The notes below the pieces were generated by a model, which worked only from the letters and a program-made list of their open reading frames with translations, searched no databases and had not been told where the DNA came from. A DNA stretch of 64,000 nucleotides from Axinella damicornis (Eukaryota > Porifera > Demospongiae > Axinellida > Axinellidae), in contig OZ007510.1 of NCBI GenBank assembly GCA_963931865.1, positions 11,116,404 to 11,180,403 of the forward strand, read 5' to 3'. Shown here piece after piece: positions 25,601 through 46,337 of this stretch. A program made the position numbers and the translations under genes. How positions within the stretch are numbered: the first letter of the stretch is position 1; every line of letters begins with the position of its first letter.

Positions 25601-28600
25601 GGTGGGCTCAAGCCCCCCCTGCCCCCCCCCCCCCCCCCCCCCCCCCCTCCCCCATATCTCCGCCCCTGGGTAGGTCTTGTAATTAGGGAGAGCATAGGAA
25701 CAGTTGATTCCTCAACTTAACCAGGTGGTTTTATGTGCACACAGGCTGCAATCTCAGGAGTGGGGCTCATTCTTAACTATGTCTGCTACGTGGTCATTCT
25801 GGCATGGTACACGTACCGTATTGTGGTGGACGTTGTGGATATCTACACATTACTGACTGCTGGGGGCAGAAATATTGTTGCAGAGGTACATATACACGTA
25901 TATGTTGTGGTTTATCATTGCATCCACTACCTCAAGATTGTTTTACAGGTAAAGAGCTAAGTAGAAGGTCTAGCTATGATATACATGTATGTGCCTTTCA
26001 TCTTTGTCAGAAGTCATATAAATGACAGTGGATGTCTGGACGATCTTTCACCATGGGTGTAGCTAGCATTGAGGCAGAGGAGGCAGTTGCCTCCTCAATA
26101 TATTAATGACGCGCGCGTCCGGACTCCTAGATCCTCGCACACGCTGCTTACAATGTGCGTTCGATCTGATGACATGTACAGACAGGAACTAGGCTGACCA
26201 TGAGCCGGCGCTTGCATGCCGAAACTCACTGTGCTGGTGAAGTTGTGACTCAGTGCTATAACAATTTCTTGTCTTCCCTCTGGCTGCCACTGCCGATCTT
26301 GATCGACTGATCATGAGCATGGTCTTTACGTGACATTTGCATTAGTTGGTATGAGCTGCAATACCTAGCTTGCGCTACCAGCGAGTTGCAACCGGTTGCA
26401 ATTGACTCAGCTACCAGGAGTGTGATTGCCCATACTAAGTGAAGTAACCGATACTTCAGACAGAGTTTCACCATTCGACTCTGATGTGCCACTCAATACA
26501 GGGCAATATATAGCTGCAAATTAGGAACAAAGGAACAATAAATACAAATGGAACGAATGCACAAGAGCATGACAACATGTTCACATGCACACATTATTAC
26601 GAGTTAACTCTTTACAGGGACCCACATTGGACTCACAGGCAGTCCAATTCTGGCTGTGCTCATACCTGTAACCTACCAGTAGACTGTATAGCTTGTATAC
26701 TGTTTTGAATCTAGCTCACAATTTGCCTGTTCTTACCTTTACATCCAGACTATGAATGTACAGAGGATGGAGAGTAAATATCACAGCAAATACGTGATAT
26801 CTTTGCTCAGAAAGTATGCATAATGAGATATTAGTCTGTAGGTTAGCCTGGAGACCTGTAATCGGTAACCTCATGTATATATACCCATGTAGTTATGTTG
26901 TCTAATCTGTAGTACTCTCTAGTAATTCATAGTAATCTCTTGTAATCCATAGTAATCTCTAGTAATCTCTAGTAATCCCATAGGTAATCTCTACATTTTA
27001 TTGCTGAGAATTTCATGCACCACCCTCTCCTAAGCACGTGCCACCCTTTGCTATGGAAGGTGTTAAGTTATTCAGGCAATTCTGCTCACTCATACAAATA
27101 GCCATGCATAATTTAAGTCTGAGAGCTAGCTCCCACAGTGGTAGAATTATTTGCTGGTGCTTCTTGTATGTCATAGGGTTGCATTCTCAGTGATCAGCCA
27201 GTATCCAGCCTCGATCAGTCCAAACATTGCGCTGTAATAAGGAAAGATTTGGTTGACTAGTGGTCCAACGAAACATTTCCAGCGGAGTAGTATTAATTAA
27301 CTAGAAGTGTTCGTGTTGACTAATTGTGGAGGGAGCATTTCACTTAGAAAGTTGGGAGTAATGTGTTCGTGTTGACATGTGGATGGGGCATTTCCAGCAG
27401 AAAGTTGGGAGTAATGTTTAGTAAGTGTTGATGTTGACTTGTGGGTGGGGCATTTCCAGCAGATAGTTGGGAGTAGTAGTGTTGACATGTGGAGGGAACA
27501 TTTCCAGCAGTAGGGGGCATGAGAACAAACTACTTTCAATCCATATAGGAAACAGGACCCCCCTTTGGGACTGAGGAAGAGGTGGATGGCAGGAGCTCAC
27601 TACATCTTCTCACGCCACAGAGGTACCTGCACAGGGGCGGATACAGGATTTATGAAAGGGGGGGGCACCGTATATGAAACGCTGCCGGAGGCAGTGCATA
27701 GAGGCGCGTAGCGCCGATCAGTCCGCGCGAAGCGCGGAAAAAATTTTTCGCCTTCATTTTTCACTTCCCAGGATGGGCTCTCGTGGCACCTTCGCGCTTT
27801 GCACTGCAAGTTCCAGATGTACGAGGATTGCAGGTCCCAGGGCCGCCATGAGCTTCTTCCTTGCTTATTTCGCTCACGAACGTAATACGTACGTACACGG
27901 AGGGGTATACTAGATCGTGGTCTCGTTCCCAAGCCGTTCGATTTCAGGCAACGCACGATATTGCGAGCTGAGGAGGCCATGGCGCCAGGCCAGGAGTTGC
28001 AACGTAGCGGCAGCTAGCTATATAAAAAATTTTTTTCTCTAGCCAGGGGGGGGGCACCGGCCCCCCTGGCCCCCCCCCTGGATCCGCCACTGCTGCATGC
28101 CAAGAGTAAAATTTAATGATGAAGAGATGATGTGCTCCTGTCAGTATACCTATGTGACCAACTGGGGTGGCTGGTGGCCTAGCGGTTAAAGCATCCGACT
28201 GCTAATCTAAAGGTTGCAGGTTCAAATCCCACCATTGCCATAGGAGAGATTTTCTTTCTCTCCTAGGAGTTGACTCAGCTCTACCCTTAAAAATGAGTAG
28301 GTGTGTGCTTGAAGGTGTTTTCACCTGATACAGTTCACACCGCATCCTTCGGAGGGGATGTAAAGCTGTTGGTCCCGGGGTACTGGTTAATATTAGCATT
28401 CATGCTATTCCGGTTACCTCGTTAGCCACTCTACATGGTGGTTTCTCATAAAAAAAAATAACCTGAGCCTTTTATGCACATGCCTGCATTATTGCTGAGC
28501 ACTTTAGCACTAGGGAACTACGTACTTAATTGTGCAGTGTGGTGGTCATGTTATGGTAGTAATATCCATCACACGTGGGCAGGTGGGCACATGCAGTGTG

Positions 28601-29706
28601 TAGCACTACCACGTGCATGTGGTGGGCACATGCAGTGTGTAGCACTACCATGTGCATGTGGTTGGTAGGCACTGTGCTTCTGTTATCTGACTCTGCTCAA
28701 CCGCTACAGTCCGTGCGGTGTGAATCTGTTATACAATGTAGCAACCTAAGGTTCACATGATAACCAATGTCTATTTCTCCCACCAGCCCAGCCTGAGAGT
28801 CTGAGGGAGTGGTTTACATCGAGAGCTCACTATATCTTCTCAAGCAATATAGGTATTGATATCTATACTAAAGAAAGAGATCTGAGTGCTGTACACTAAG
28901 CATCTAAACCTTATTTGGCTAGGATTGACCAATCGGAGAACCTTACTTCTCACCTTTAAAATGCCTAGCTGTGAATCACTGTGGACTAAATGGAGATTAG
29001 AATACAGTTAACATAGAGAGTGAAAGAACCAACATGGATTCTCTATTAAACTGTATCGTTTTACTTCATAAAAGCATGTACAGGTTCAGGGACTTTTCTG
29101 ATGTTTCAGACCTTTGTAAAACCTGTGTTTGGGATAATTGAATTTAGCATATAATTAATTTAGTTGCTGATTAAAGTAGTGGATTACATCACTTCTTAAA
29201 GGGAGTCTGCTTTACTTGAGCCGTTTTTAGACCCAATCCTTTGTCGATCCTTTGGTATTAGCTACATGCCAACTGGCTTATCAGTGTGTATGTATCACCA
29301 GGCCACAGGGGCCTGCTCCTTCTGCGTCATACTCATTACCTAGATGGTTTTTGCTTGTTTCTGGTAAGGTTGCTATATCATATTTACCAAATGACACGTT
29401 TCAAAACTTGGGATGGCAAGCTTCTTTGTGGATGCTGTAGCAGGGCACACATTCCACGTCAAATTTCTATGTTTTCCTACCAGTCCCAGAATCTAGGTCA
29501 GAATTGAGAACCCACATGGTACCTTGGTTAAATAATAAATATGGTCCAGATTGGTTTGTCATATCTATGACCAAGAGCGCATGATGACATCATCGTCATG
29601 TGCTCTTGCTATGGCATGACAATCAACTGATATGATGGACTCCACAATAGCAGTGAGAACAATCTTTCTTCGATCTGCAACCCATCTCCCCCCCCCCCCC
29701 CCCCCC

Positions 29707-29751
<45 letters not shown>

Positions 29752-31908
29752 TTACAACTTCTAAACGCTGTTTGCAAGGTTTGAGGTTGCCACTCAAGCT
29801 GACGGGAGCTCTGACTGTGATGTTCATTATCCTGTATCAGGTATCATCAATACATTAAGATTTTATAAGCATGTGTGTGTCTGTTCGTGTGTGTGTGTGT
29901 CTAATGGAAGTGGGATATTTGGGGGGTGGGACTAGACTATAGTGACATACGACCTAGTGACGCATGACCGTATTTTAACCCATGAGAAGATTTTAATGTG
30001 TGTTTGTGGGATGTTCGGGGGGCAGGACTAAACCAGTGAACCACACCCTTTGTACTTCACTATAACCTCCAAATGGGCGGGGACAAGCGGAGATGAAGCG
30101 GACGCGATCTGGGAGCAGCAGTGGAAGTGGACGCAATCGGGGGGAACAGCAGTTGAGTTGAATCTGACACAATCAGGGAGCTCGAGCAGTAGCTGCATGA
30201 GACGGATGAAATCTGGGAGCAGTAGCTGAGGCGGACACAATCGGGGAGCAGCTGTTGAAGTGGACGCAATTTATATCGGGGTGCCGGAGGTGAGAGTTTG
30301 TCAGACCTCTGCACAGAGCTGCCCAGCTAGTGCTGAACTGCTTACGTGGGCAAATGAGGGGGTAGTAGCTGAGCAAGCAAAGTGAGCAAAGCTAATTGTA
30401 AGTATACATAGTAGAATGAATGACTTGTACGCAGTTGTTTCAGCCTAGATCCTAACCTCGTTCCCAGGTGTATGGGGCCTGGGAATGAGGCTACCTAGTT
30501 CCCTCATCAGAGTGTACCACTCAGTAACACACTCTACTACACTGTCTAGTGACACTGCCTGGTTTATATCTGTTTGTCTACAGCTGAGCTTTCAGTTCTT
30601 CATACTCACTATTACTATTGGTACTGAGGTGGTTGCTATGTGGGAAAACAAGGGACCTGACTTCATAAATCGTCTGCTAGCATCTGGTCCAAATACCACT
30701 TCACCAACAGCAATGACTGTCTACAATGAAGCCCTCTCCATCATAAGGGGAATTACAGGTATGCAAAGTGCACACTTTGATAATTTGTGATGCAAACTTT
30801 ATTTCTTTGCCACTGATTATAATGTACTTGTATAATTATGTAGTCTCTAGTGCTGTACCAAGCAACACCGTAAGAAACCACAGGGGCAATGGGAGCTGGA
30901 ACCTCCATGAAAATATCTGCACTTCGGCGCTGTGTATCTTTAAAATTGATGCGGCAATTCGGAAAACGTTCCGTCGATGGAAGACCTAAATGTAGCTACG
31001 GAAGGCCTAAATGAATTCCAGAAGATCCGTAAGTGAAGCTGCACCGTCTTTCGGAGTCTTAGGTACATACAAAGCCAGACCTCTTTGGAAGAAGCCTTCC
31101 GCATCTTTGGAAAGAAATCTTCCGGTTGCCTTCCTATTTGCAGCGAAGCTGTGCCGCGAACACATATTGGAAAAGCGTTCCAAATCTCGGCATCAATTTC
31201 AAAGACGCATACGGTAAGTGCACTGACTTAACAAGACACATATGGCAAGAAAAACGGCTAGAGGAAGGAAAAACTGCAAGAACTGATGGCGCAGAGACGG
31301 ATCGATACACACACGATGCTAGTGCATGACCTTTAACGTAGTGAGATGCTACAAGAGCTGGTTCTTTACAGCTAAAAGAAAATCATCTCCATGCACACTT
31401 TGTGTCCAAGAGCAGCATCCTAGTAGCCTCGTTCTCAGAGTATGCTTGATCGCTTACAGTATGCTTGATTGCTTACGCATGCTTGATCACTTACAGTATG
31501 CAAAAACGGCAAAGAAAATATCTACTGTTGTATTTAGCTTAAGACTGTGTGATGAGCTGTCAGGATCACACACTGCATAACAGTCTGTTGTATTGAGTTT
31601 CATGCCGTTTGGTAACTCAGTTTTATGCTACCTTTTTTACAGCTGTGTTTTCCGTATCATCCATCCTGTCGTCTGTGCTCTGCCTGATTCTGATCATACA
31701 CATGATATATTCAATTAAGTGAGTATTTGTATTTATTAATTTTGCAAAAGTTCCAATGGCTTGCCAAAGTTTGTATTTCGACTGACTAACTGACACAGAG
31801 ACGACAAATACTTACCCCGTTTGTGAATGCGCACACTGCATGGGTGTAATTGCCGAGCACCTTAGCGCGAGGTAACTAATCGTGCAGTGCAGTCACGTTG
31901 CGTCTGTA

Positions 31909-31947
<39 letters not shown>

Positions 31948-34900
31948 TATATATATTATATGAACACTTTAATTGCGTGGGGGCAGTTTCTGCAGTCTCG
32001 TCCCCAGACTATACTGGTTTGAGGTGCGTGCACACGTGTAGGCACTGCAGTGTGGACCTTTGCTGGCACTATACTATGGAGCCGGAACTAGCTGTCCCTG
32101 CTCGACCACTCCGCGGTGTGAACTAGGTGAGGTCGAGGTCTTCCGGTAGTACCGGTATGATGCATATTATGAGAATGTCTTGCTGCTAAGAACCGATGAG
32201 CTAACTCAGCATGGATCCTCGCATTAGGCAAGGGATGCAGAACCTCGCTAACGCGTTCGTCCTCCTCAAGGGGGTGCTTAAGCTTTCCATCTTCTCAGTC
32301 AACTTTGCACCTTGCTGCACGCCCATGAAACCACGCCTGTACTTATAGTCGAATGCGTATTGCAAATGTGTGCGAGGCAAAGACACTGCGCATGCGTATT
32401 CCTAGTGGCTACATAAATACAGTTTGCTAAAACAGCTAGCTTCATTCAACCAATGTTGTACTGATACCGTGAAGCCTCAGTGTGAGTGTGCATGATACCG
32501 ATGCTATTTCTAACCTCATGCACATATGTATGTAGCCTCATTCCCAGGCCACCTGGGAATGAGGCTAATATGTATGAAGCTCCTAGAGATGTCTGTCTTG
32601 TTCTTCTGTAGGAAAAAGCTCCAACTGGCAGCACAGGGTAAATTCCATTCACTGGTTCCAATGCTACAATCCCCATCCTTCCGAATGGTAAATCAGCTTC
32701 CCAGTTGGTATCGTCATAACGTGTGTGTGTTGCAACTGTGATGAGCACCGGGTTGTGGTGGCTGTCACCTTTTGTAAATGAACATATCAATATCACCTAA
32801 GGACAAAAAAAAGCACTTTCACTTTCCTTCCTAGTGGCTATGATGTTGTACTCTTGTGCTCTTGCTTCGTATATACACTTACAAATAGATTGACTTGATG
32901 ACAACATACATATATTTCCAGCAACCCCCATGGCTGGCTACTGGCTGTACACAAGCTTGGGCAATGTCCTGCCAGCTAGCTTTTTCCGAGACCTACCTGC
33001 ATACAATCCTCATGCTGTACTGCACACAATAAAAACAAACTACTGGGGTAAATGCAGCTTGTGAATAAGGTTATGAATTCAAACTTTGTCTGTTGTCAAC
33101 TCATCATCTCAATATGCTACCTTTGTCAACAGGCGGCATCCCTGAGATACGCTGGTTTTCAGATTGGATTCTTTGTGTGGGGTAAGCCAGCATTAGTCTT
33201 TCAAGCTATATTTTGGTTAATTTTGCTAGGGAGAAATTCATTTTCATGCATGAGCGCTGATTGAGTAAATGTAAATTATTCTAGTATCACGAGGTAATCG
33301 TGAGAGAGAAATGCTGCCTTCATGGCTTCAAAGATATTTGGGAATCATTGGTGAGGAGCTAGATTGCCCCACGTCCACCCAAGCCTATCTTTGGGTGCTT
33401 AGTTAGCTTCTGCTATTGCCACTGATGGCAATGAAGACCCACGGACCGGAGAGGCAAGGAAGCTCTCCATAGCACGGCACAACTTCCATGTAGCCTAGAA
33501 GAGCCACAACTTGCTACAACAGTAGACCAGGCAAAAAATATTTCAACGCTATGCAACCTCTGCATGTGCGGTCCGAAATTGGCCAATTTTATCCCTGGTA
33601 TGGTCTACACCGGAAATAGTCAAAACTATATTATGGTTCCCACCATATGTGTGCAATCATACATGAGCTGCACTTAATCACGTGCAACTATGGTATTTAG
33701 CTATAAGCGTTGTCTTCAGGGAGTGAAGCTACATACCAGAGGACTGTGCAGAGAAATGACCGATAAACTGGGTTACTATTTAACAACAATACTGACCAGC
33801 CACAAGCAATAGTGTCTGATATATACCGTATATCTGGAAATTTTCGTGTAGTAAAATTTTCGTGTTTTATTATTTCGTGTCATAATATTTTCGTGGATTG
33901 GGTTACCCACGAAAATGTTTTTACGGCAACTTCTCTGACACGCGGAGAAAAGAAGTACGAAGGGCTTGCTGCGAGGCTACCGCGTTTATCCGGAACCTTG
34001 GAAGCAGCTGTTGGCCAAGAACTCGTGAATGAAAACCTAGGAACGCCACAGACAGGTACCCGCGTACGCTATGGCCGTAAAGAACGAAACGATTAGCTAT
34101 CGGACACTCAGTACCGCCGCCATGTTTGCTCGCTATTCCCAAGCCTTGAAGGAGACCGTCCCTCGGTTGCAGGTAGCTGTCTAACGAGGCGGGCCATCTC
34201 GCGAAGTAACTAGCTAGCATCGCTGTACTAATAACTACTGACACGTGTAAAAATAATTTCGTGTATAAAATTTTCGTGGTTTATGGCAACCACGAAAATA
34301 TTTTTACAACGAAAATTTCCAGATATACGGTATTGAGTACAGAACCAAGTGAACGTAGTGCAGGAACAATGTGAATGGTGGTAACCATGCAGCCCGTTGT
34401 GTGCACTTCATGGTGAACACATAATGTACTTGTTCTTTCCCTGCAGCCTGGTTGATATACTGGGCAGTGTTTGCGCTTGTTGGAATTGTTCTAATCATTG
34501 TGGGCTACGGGTTTAGATTTGACCCAGTGACGACTCTCTACATCCTCTGCTACATCTTGTAAGTGCAGTGATGTACAAGTATACGTACTACAATTAATAT
34601 GTCCTATCCTGCACTTTGTGAAACCATAGATCTCATTATCTATGGTGAAACCTTTGCTACATCTTGTAAGTGTAGTCATATACAACTAACTTATCAAGCC
34701 CTAGAGCTTCCTATGGTGTGCCTCCCAATAGTAGAATCGAGTTACTGGCGGTCTTCGCACTGGAGATTTTTGGTGAATAGTTTGCCGGAATTGATTTAAC
34801 CAGCATACAACGGCTACAGTGTGAGCTGCTATGATGATGTTTAGTCTGCATGTTGACTACCCTCCCTGCTTGGTGTCGAGTAAGTTTGATTTCACTAGCT

Positions 34901-37561
34901 TATTTTTCTGTGCAAGAAAAATGGGCTTGAACAAATTGTCTGGCCACGCCCACCACGCGACGAGCCCGTAACCTTAACAAAGTTGCATGTCACTATAGTC
35001 CTACCCACTGGACACCTACTGCCATTACTCATACACACACACACACACACATGCACATGTACAACAAATCTGATAGCTAGAAAAGGGTTGGATTTGAATA
35101 CTGATTATCATGCATGCATGCAGGCTCCCTGCCGTCTGGTCGTTCTCCGTGTACTTCCTGCAAGCCTTGATTTGCAAGCTGCTGATCATCAAGAAAGGTG
35201 GTGGAAAGTTCATAGGAATCCACAACAGGTGACATCAGGACTCCAGACTCCATTTTAATACTGTAGATAATTTCCAGTTCAGAGAGTTTAAGTTCCTTTT
35301 GAACTGCTCAGCTACGTACAGAAGGACTAGGTGTACACTGTACCTACTGCATGAATAAGTCCCCCTATATATAGTGGAATAAAATATGCATTGTCACTTC
35401 CAAGAACACTTTTATAAACAAGTGGTAAACATGATTCTTGTATTATCTTGCTTGCATCTCCACACAGGCGTTTCTGGAATTGGCTTGAGTATATATTTTT
35501 CTTCTACAATGTACTTGTTGGTTTTGTTGCATCTATTGCCCGGATATTGCTCTCCATCGGGGTCAATCTGCTGCTTCTCTTCCGGCTGGACACAGTAATC
35601 TTGATGAAAGGATGGGAAATTCTGGATGCTGGTATGTCTTGCACTTTCAATACCACTAATGGTATAGCTAGCTCTCTTGATATGATGGGATAATTATTTG
35701 GTAGAGAAGGTCATGCTTAGGGAGATTAAGGCTGCCTCAATTGTGATACAATGTTCACGGAGGGTGTGGTCAGAGAGTTGGATGACTGTTTGGCCTCACC
35801 TGGATCCTGCAGCTTCACTACTACCTAGTCAGGAACAGATGTGTGTTGGGTACTTCTCCGTTAAGAGTAGTACTATAGCTACCTGGCTCGTAGTTGCAAG
35901 ATCTGGAGCAGCTTTCGTGCCTCTGCACGGGACCCAGGTGTGGCGACCGAGTGCATGACTGTTTCGTGGGAGGTGGAAAGGAAGAGTACCTTCAACAACT
36001 ACGCTTTTGACTGTTGTCGTGTGTGCTGGGGCGAGTATACAAGGCAGTTATGCCTGGGGGAAAGTCAAATCGCCAACGTTAGGTAAGTTGAAATTTCTAC
36101 CACAAAAAAGCCTACGAAAGCACTCTGTTATATGCTCACCAATTGCATTTCCATCCTTCCCCCAGGTGAAATGAGTATCCACTTAGCCCTTTCCATCCAT
36201 AATCTAAAAACTCACCTTCAAACCTACCTAGCTATCTGCCTTGACCGTTTTATTCTACATTAATTGATTTTTGCGATGGTGTCAATGGTACTGATGATGT
36301 TGCCATGACAACCCAAAACCACATTTTCATGATAGTGTTGGCTGCTGTACAATCTCTGTGCCAAGTTTCAGCTGGAGGCATGTATATTTGTTGCCACAGC
36401 GTCATGAAACACAAACACTGTTCAGTTGTCCTTGCTTATAGGCAGCCTCAACCACGGTTTGGTGTTGAAGGTAGCATATTTTGAAATAGAGTATGTCCTT
36501 CATTGCTGAATGATCGATCGATGGTGTAACTGTATGGAAATCTCTTCCTCACTTACTTCAGGTCACAAAGCATTCAATGGCTTTCTCTACCTGGAGTACA
36601 CCTACAATAATTCTGTGATGAACATGTTTGTGAAACTAATGACAGACGTTATTAGTGAACAGGGAGGAAGTGCACGAGACCCGGAGAAAGCAGCAGTCAA
36701 TCAAGAGCCATTGGGACAACTGAGTGAGTGACAGTTCAAAGCAGTATAATGTCGAGTCCATAACGCGAAAGTGTCCAACTACAGGAACAGCATTGGTCTT
36801 CTATCACATTGCTATGCAGCTATCACCATGCAATATAATTTTAGGAAGAGCTGGGTGGCACCTCTTCTTATGTAACCAGGTTGGGCATGTTTTAGGTTGC
36901 TGTGGTTAGACCAATGCTGTTAGCTATGATGCTGAGTTGGGCACTTCTTCACTGCAGTTAGACCAAAGTTAACTTGATAATTATATGATGAGTTGGATGC
37001 TTCACCGCAGTTAGACCAACACCGTTAGCTATGATGCTGAGTTGGACACTTCTTCTCGTATGGGCTCCTGGTAATGTAATGGTACATGACAGCCTTCTTG
37101 ACTGCAACTGCATGCAGACAGCTGTGCATGTCTGATCGCCTCATCGGGATGGTGGTGAGCAGTAGTGCCAGTAGGAGAACAACACTGGTAGGTAGCCAGG
37201 TTTAAGTGACTTATGGTATGTGGATTTGTCCTGATTTTGTGTGGGCTAGCTACTCTAGTAGGCTAGTTTGTTTGATATTAAAATACAATTACACACTGTC
37301 ATCACTGTTCTTTGCATGTCAGGATCCCCTTACTGGTCTCTTGTACGGAATAAACAAGCCCGCAACCGCTGGCTGGTGGCCTACACCCTGCTGAGGAACC
37401 CAAGACTGCAGGAGCTGACAGCCAGCAGGATCGAGGAGAAGAAACCAGCCAAAAACATCACACAAGGAGAGACAGAGCCTGAAGCTACGTCCCCTACACG
37501 TATATCTTTCAGCAGGAAAACTGCTGTCAAGATAGCTGTAAATAATTTGTACATGCAGTGA
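22671..37561 (+). CDS. STRA6-like multipass retinoid transporter, copy B (nearly complete)
   Basis: Exons: 22671-22731, 23087-23172, 23470-23618, 23825-23933, 24144-24177, 24243-24299, 25745-25885, 26749-26813, 27549-27622, 28787-28852, 29779-29840, 30584-30758, 31643-31718, 32612-32687, 33133-33181, 34447-34558, 35124-35228, 35468-35631, 36562-36723, 37323-37561. All phases agree; after the first base they give 686 residues and a stop, against 667 for human STRA6, so only a short N-terminal part is missing. The first exons carry a hydrophobic segment followed by HLWKNVLWGVPGL and PVNLLSPTRFR, matching the human segment after TM1 ([20 protein letters not shown] as I recall it). Downstream are several further membrane segments, a predicted extracellular PNTTSP glycosylation site, and the C-terminal RWLVAYTLLRNPRLQ. 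Exon 18 ends at a good GTGAGT donor and joins exon 19 in frame. The split at 24178-24242 is inferred, because reading straight through meets a stop. The start codon was not found. Confidence 0.8.
25284..25668. mobile_element. non-autonomous DNA transposon with CAGGGGCGGA ends
   Basis: Starts CAGGGGCGGAGACAG and ends CTCCGCCCCTG, flanked on both sides by GGTAGG (25278-25283 and 25669-25674), a likely target-site duplication. It contains a C homopolymer near the right end. It lies in a copy B intron, 76 bp before the exon at 25745. Confidence 0.75.
26215..26445. repeat. dispersed repeat family X, copy 2
   Basis: Diverged copy of 5440-5650 within a copy B intron, at a different intron position, so it is an independent insertion rather than part of the gene duplication. 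Confidence 0.55.
26884..26992. repeat. AGTAATCTCT minisatellite, copy B intron
   Basis: About ten tandem copies of a 10-11-bp unit AGTAATCTCT. The same unit occurs at 56652-56755 in TRMT1. Confidence 0.85.
27632..28092. mobile_element. related CAGGGGCGGA element next to an exon
   Basis: Starts CAGGGGCGGATACAG, ends GGATCCGCCACTG, and is flanked by CTGCA on both sides (likely target-site duplication). The interior shares GCAGTG...TCAGTCCGCGCG and GGATGGGCTCTCGTGGCACC with 25284-25668. It begins 9 bp after the donor of the exon at 27549-27622. Confidence 0.75.
28166..28460 (+). mobile_element. tRNA-derived SINE
   Basis: The head has Pol III box A TGGCCTAGCGG and box B GGTTCAAATCC at tRNA spacing, with an anticodon-like loop CTGCTAA (GCT, Ser-like). 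The body contains CATCCTTCGGAGGGGATG and GTTGGTCCCGGGGTACTGG, like the conserved central domain of V-SINE or Meta-type animal SINEs. An A-rich tail follows at 28450-28458. It lies in an intron of STRA6-like copy B. It is not a tRNA gene, since the acceptor stem does not pair. Confidence 0.75.
29845..30400 (-). mobile_element. hairpin-ended element with internal minisatellite, copy 3
   Basis: A more diverged copy with the same order: TCAATACATTAAGATTTT, GT-rich stretch, array of GACGCAATCGGGG units, decayed hairpin GTAGCTGAGCAAGC...GCTA, then TTGTAA. In a copy B intron. Confidence 0.7.
30453..30493. repeat. TAGCCTCG-type palindrome (30.5 kb)
   Basis: TAACCTCGTTCCCAGG paired with CCTGGGAATGAGGCTA; minimal form with a short loop, 90 bp before a copy B exon. 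Confidence 0.75.
32533..32567. repeat. TAGCCTCG-type palindrome (32.5 kb)
   Basis: TAGCCTCATTCCCAGG paired with CCTGGGAATGAGGCTA; minimal 35-bp form, 44 bp before a copy B exon. Confidence 0.8.
33824..34332. mobile_element. MITE with TACCGTATATCTGGAAATTT ends
   Basis: About 509 bp with matching inverted ends (33824 onward and up to 34332), rich in ATTTTCGTG repeats near both ends. In a copy B intron. No coding capacity. Confidence 0.8.
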
Positions 37562-38607
37562 AAGCAGCAAACTTTAAACTCTATTCATAGACATAGTTGG
37601 TGATTGAGCTGCTCCTATGTAGGAATTCTAGTTGCTGTTGGCATGATCAGTGTGATTAATTACGTTATAATTAATGGTGAATGTCATTACAATCATTGAA
37701 TTAGAGGCAAACCCCAGTCAATTGATTGCTTGCAGTATGCAGTAATGGTAGACTGCAGGTGGGACAAACTATGCAATCTCCAAATCCTGCTTCGTGAGAG
37801 ATGAACAGCTATAGAGATATTGGTATAATTTGCTGCTATGGTGGGAGAGTAGAGTTGGAGGTTGGGATCCGCCATAGGCTGCTACTGCCTGGTGATCATG
37901 AGGCAGTACGTACGTGGTGTGATAAGGCATGCAGTGGGGAAACAAGGCGTGCTGGAACATGTTGTGATAGAGTGCTCCATGTGAACCTGACCAAGGTCAA
38001 GGTGCTTTGTACCCCATTCGGCCATGTCTTAACTATTCACAAGATTGGCTCCACCTCTTCATCATTACAGAGTCCTATAGCTTTTGGGATTATTTGCAAC
38101 TGTACTGAGAATTGTCCTCTAATCAGAAGTTTGGCACCGACAAAATTCCTTACTGCATGGGGTAGGTCCAGTTTATTATTATCATGCACTTTAGTCCCCC
38201 CCCCCTTTGCATGCTCTGAATTCGCCAACCACCTCTTTAGATAGCAACCAGTGGTGCCACCTCAACTTGCCCATGCATGCCATTAATACACCATCTTGGT
38301 TGCAAATGCAGACAAATTTCTTCATTACACAGTACTAGTAACAGAATTACACAGGCAGGTAGCCACTAGCAGGGCCTGTAATTTATAGTGTCTCATATCA
38401 ACTGTACGAAGATGAAAAAAGGAATTCAAAACTGGCATGATTAGTTGTGTTGCAAGAGTATTAAACATCAAAATATGTTCAACAAAAAAAATGGCCTACA
38501 AAGAAATCAGTACCTACACTCGGAGAACAGATTCAGCCAAATTAACACTCACTATAGGTAGAGTTAAAACTTGGCAGCTAGAGGCCCCTCCCACTGCAAA
38601 ATCCGTG
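37562..38607. other. convergent intergenic region, copy B / SYNGR
   Basis: Both flanking genes end here, so it holds their 3' UTRs. A block at about 37980-38090 (TTGGCTCCACCTCTTC) is shared with the repeat at 2437-3140. No separate gene seen. Confidence 0.6.

Positions 38608-46337
<7,730 letters not shown>

Noticed and set aside
28166..28240. Functional tRNA-Ser gene
   Set aside because: Boxes A and B are present but the acceptor stem does not pair and a SINE body with an A tail follows.
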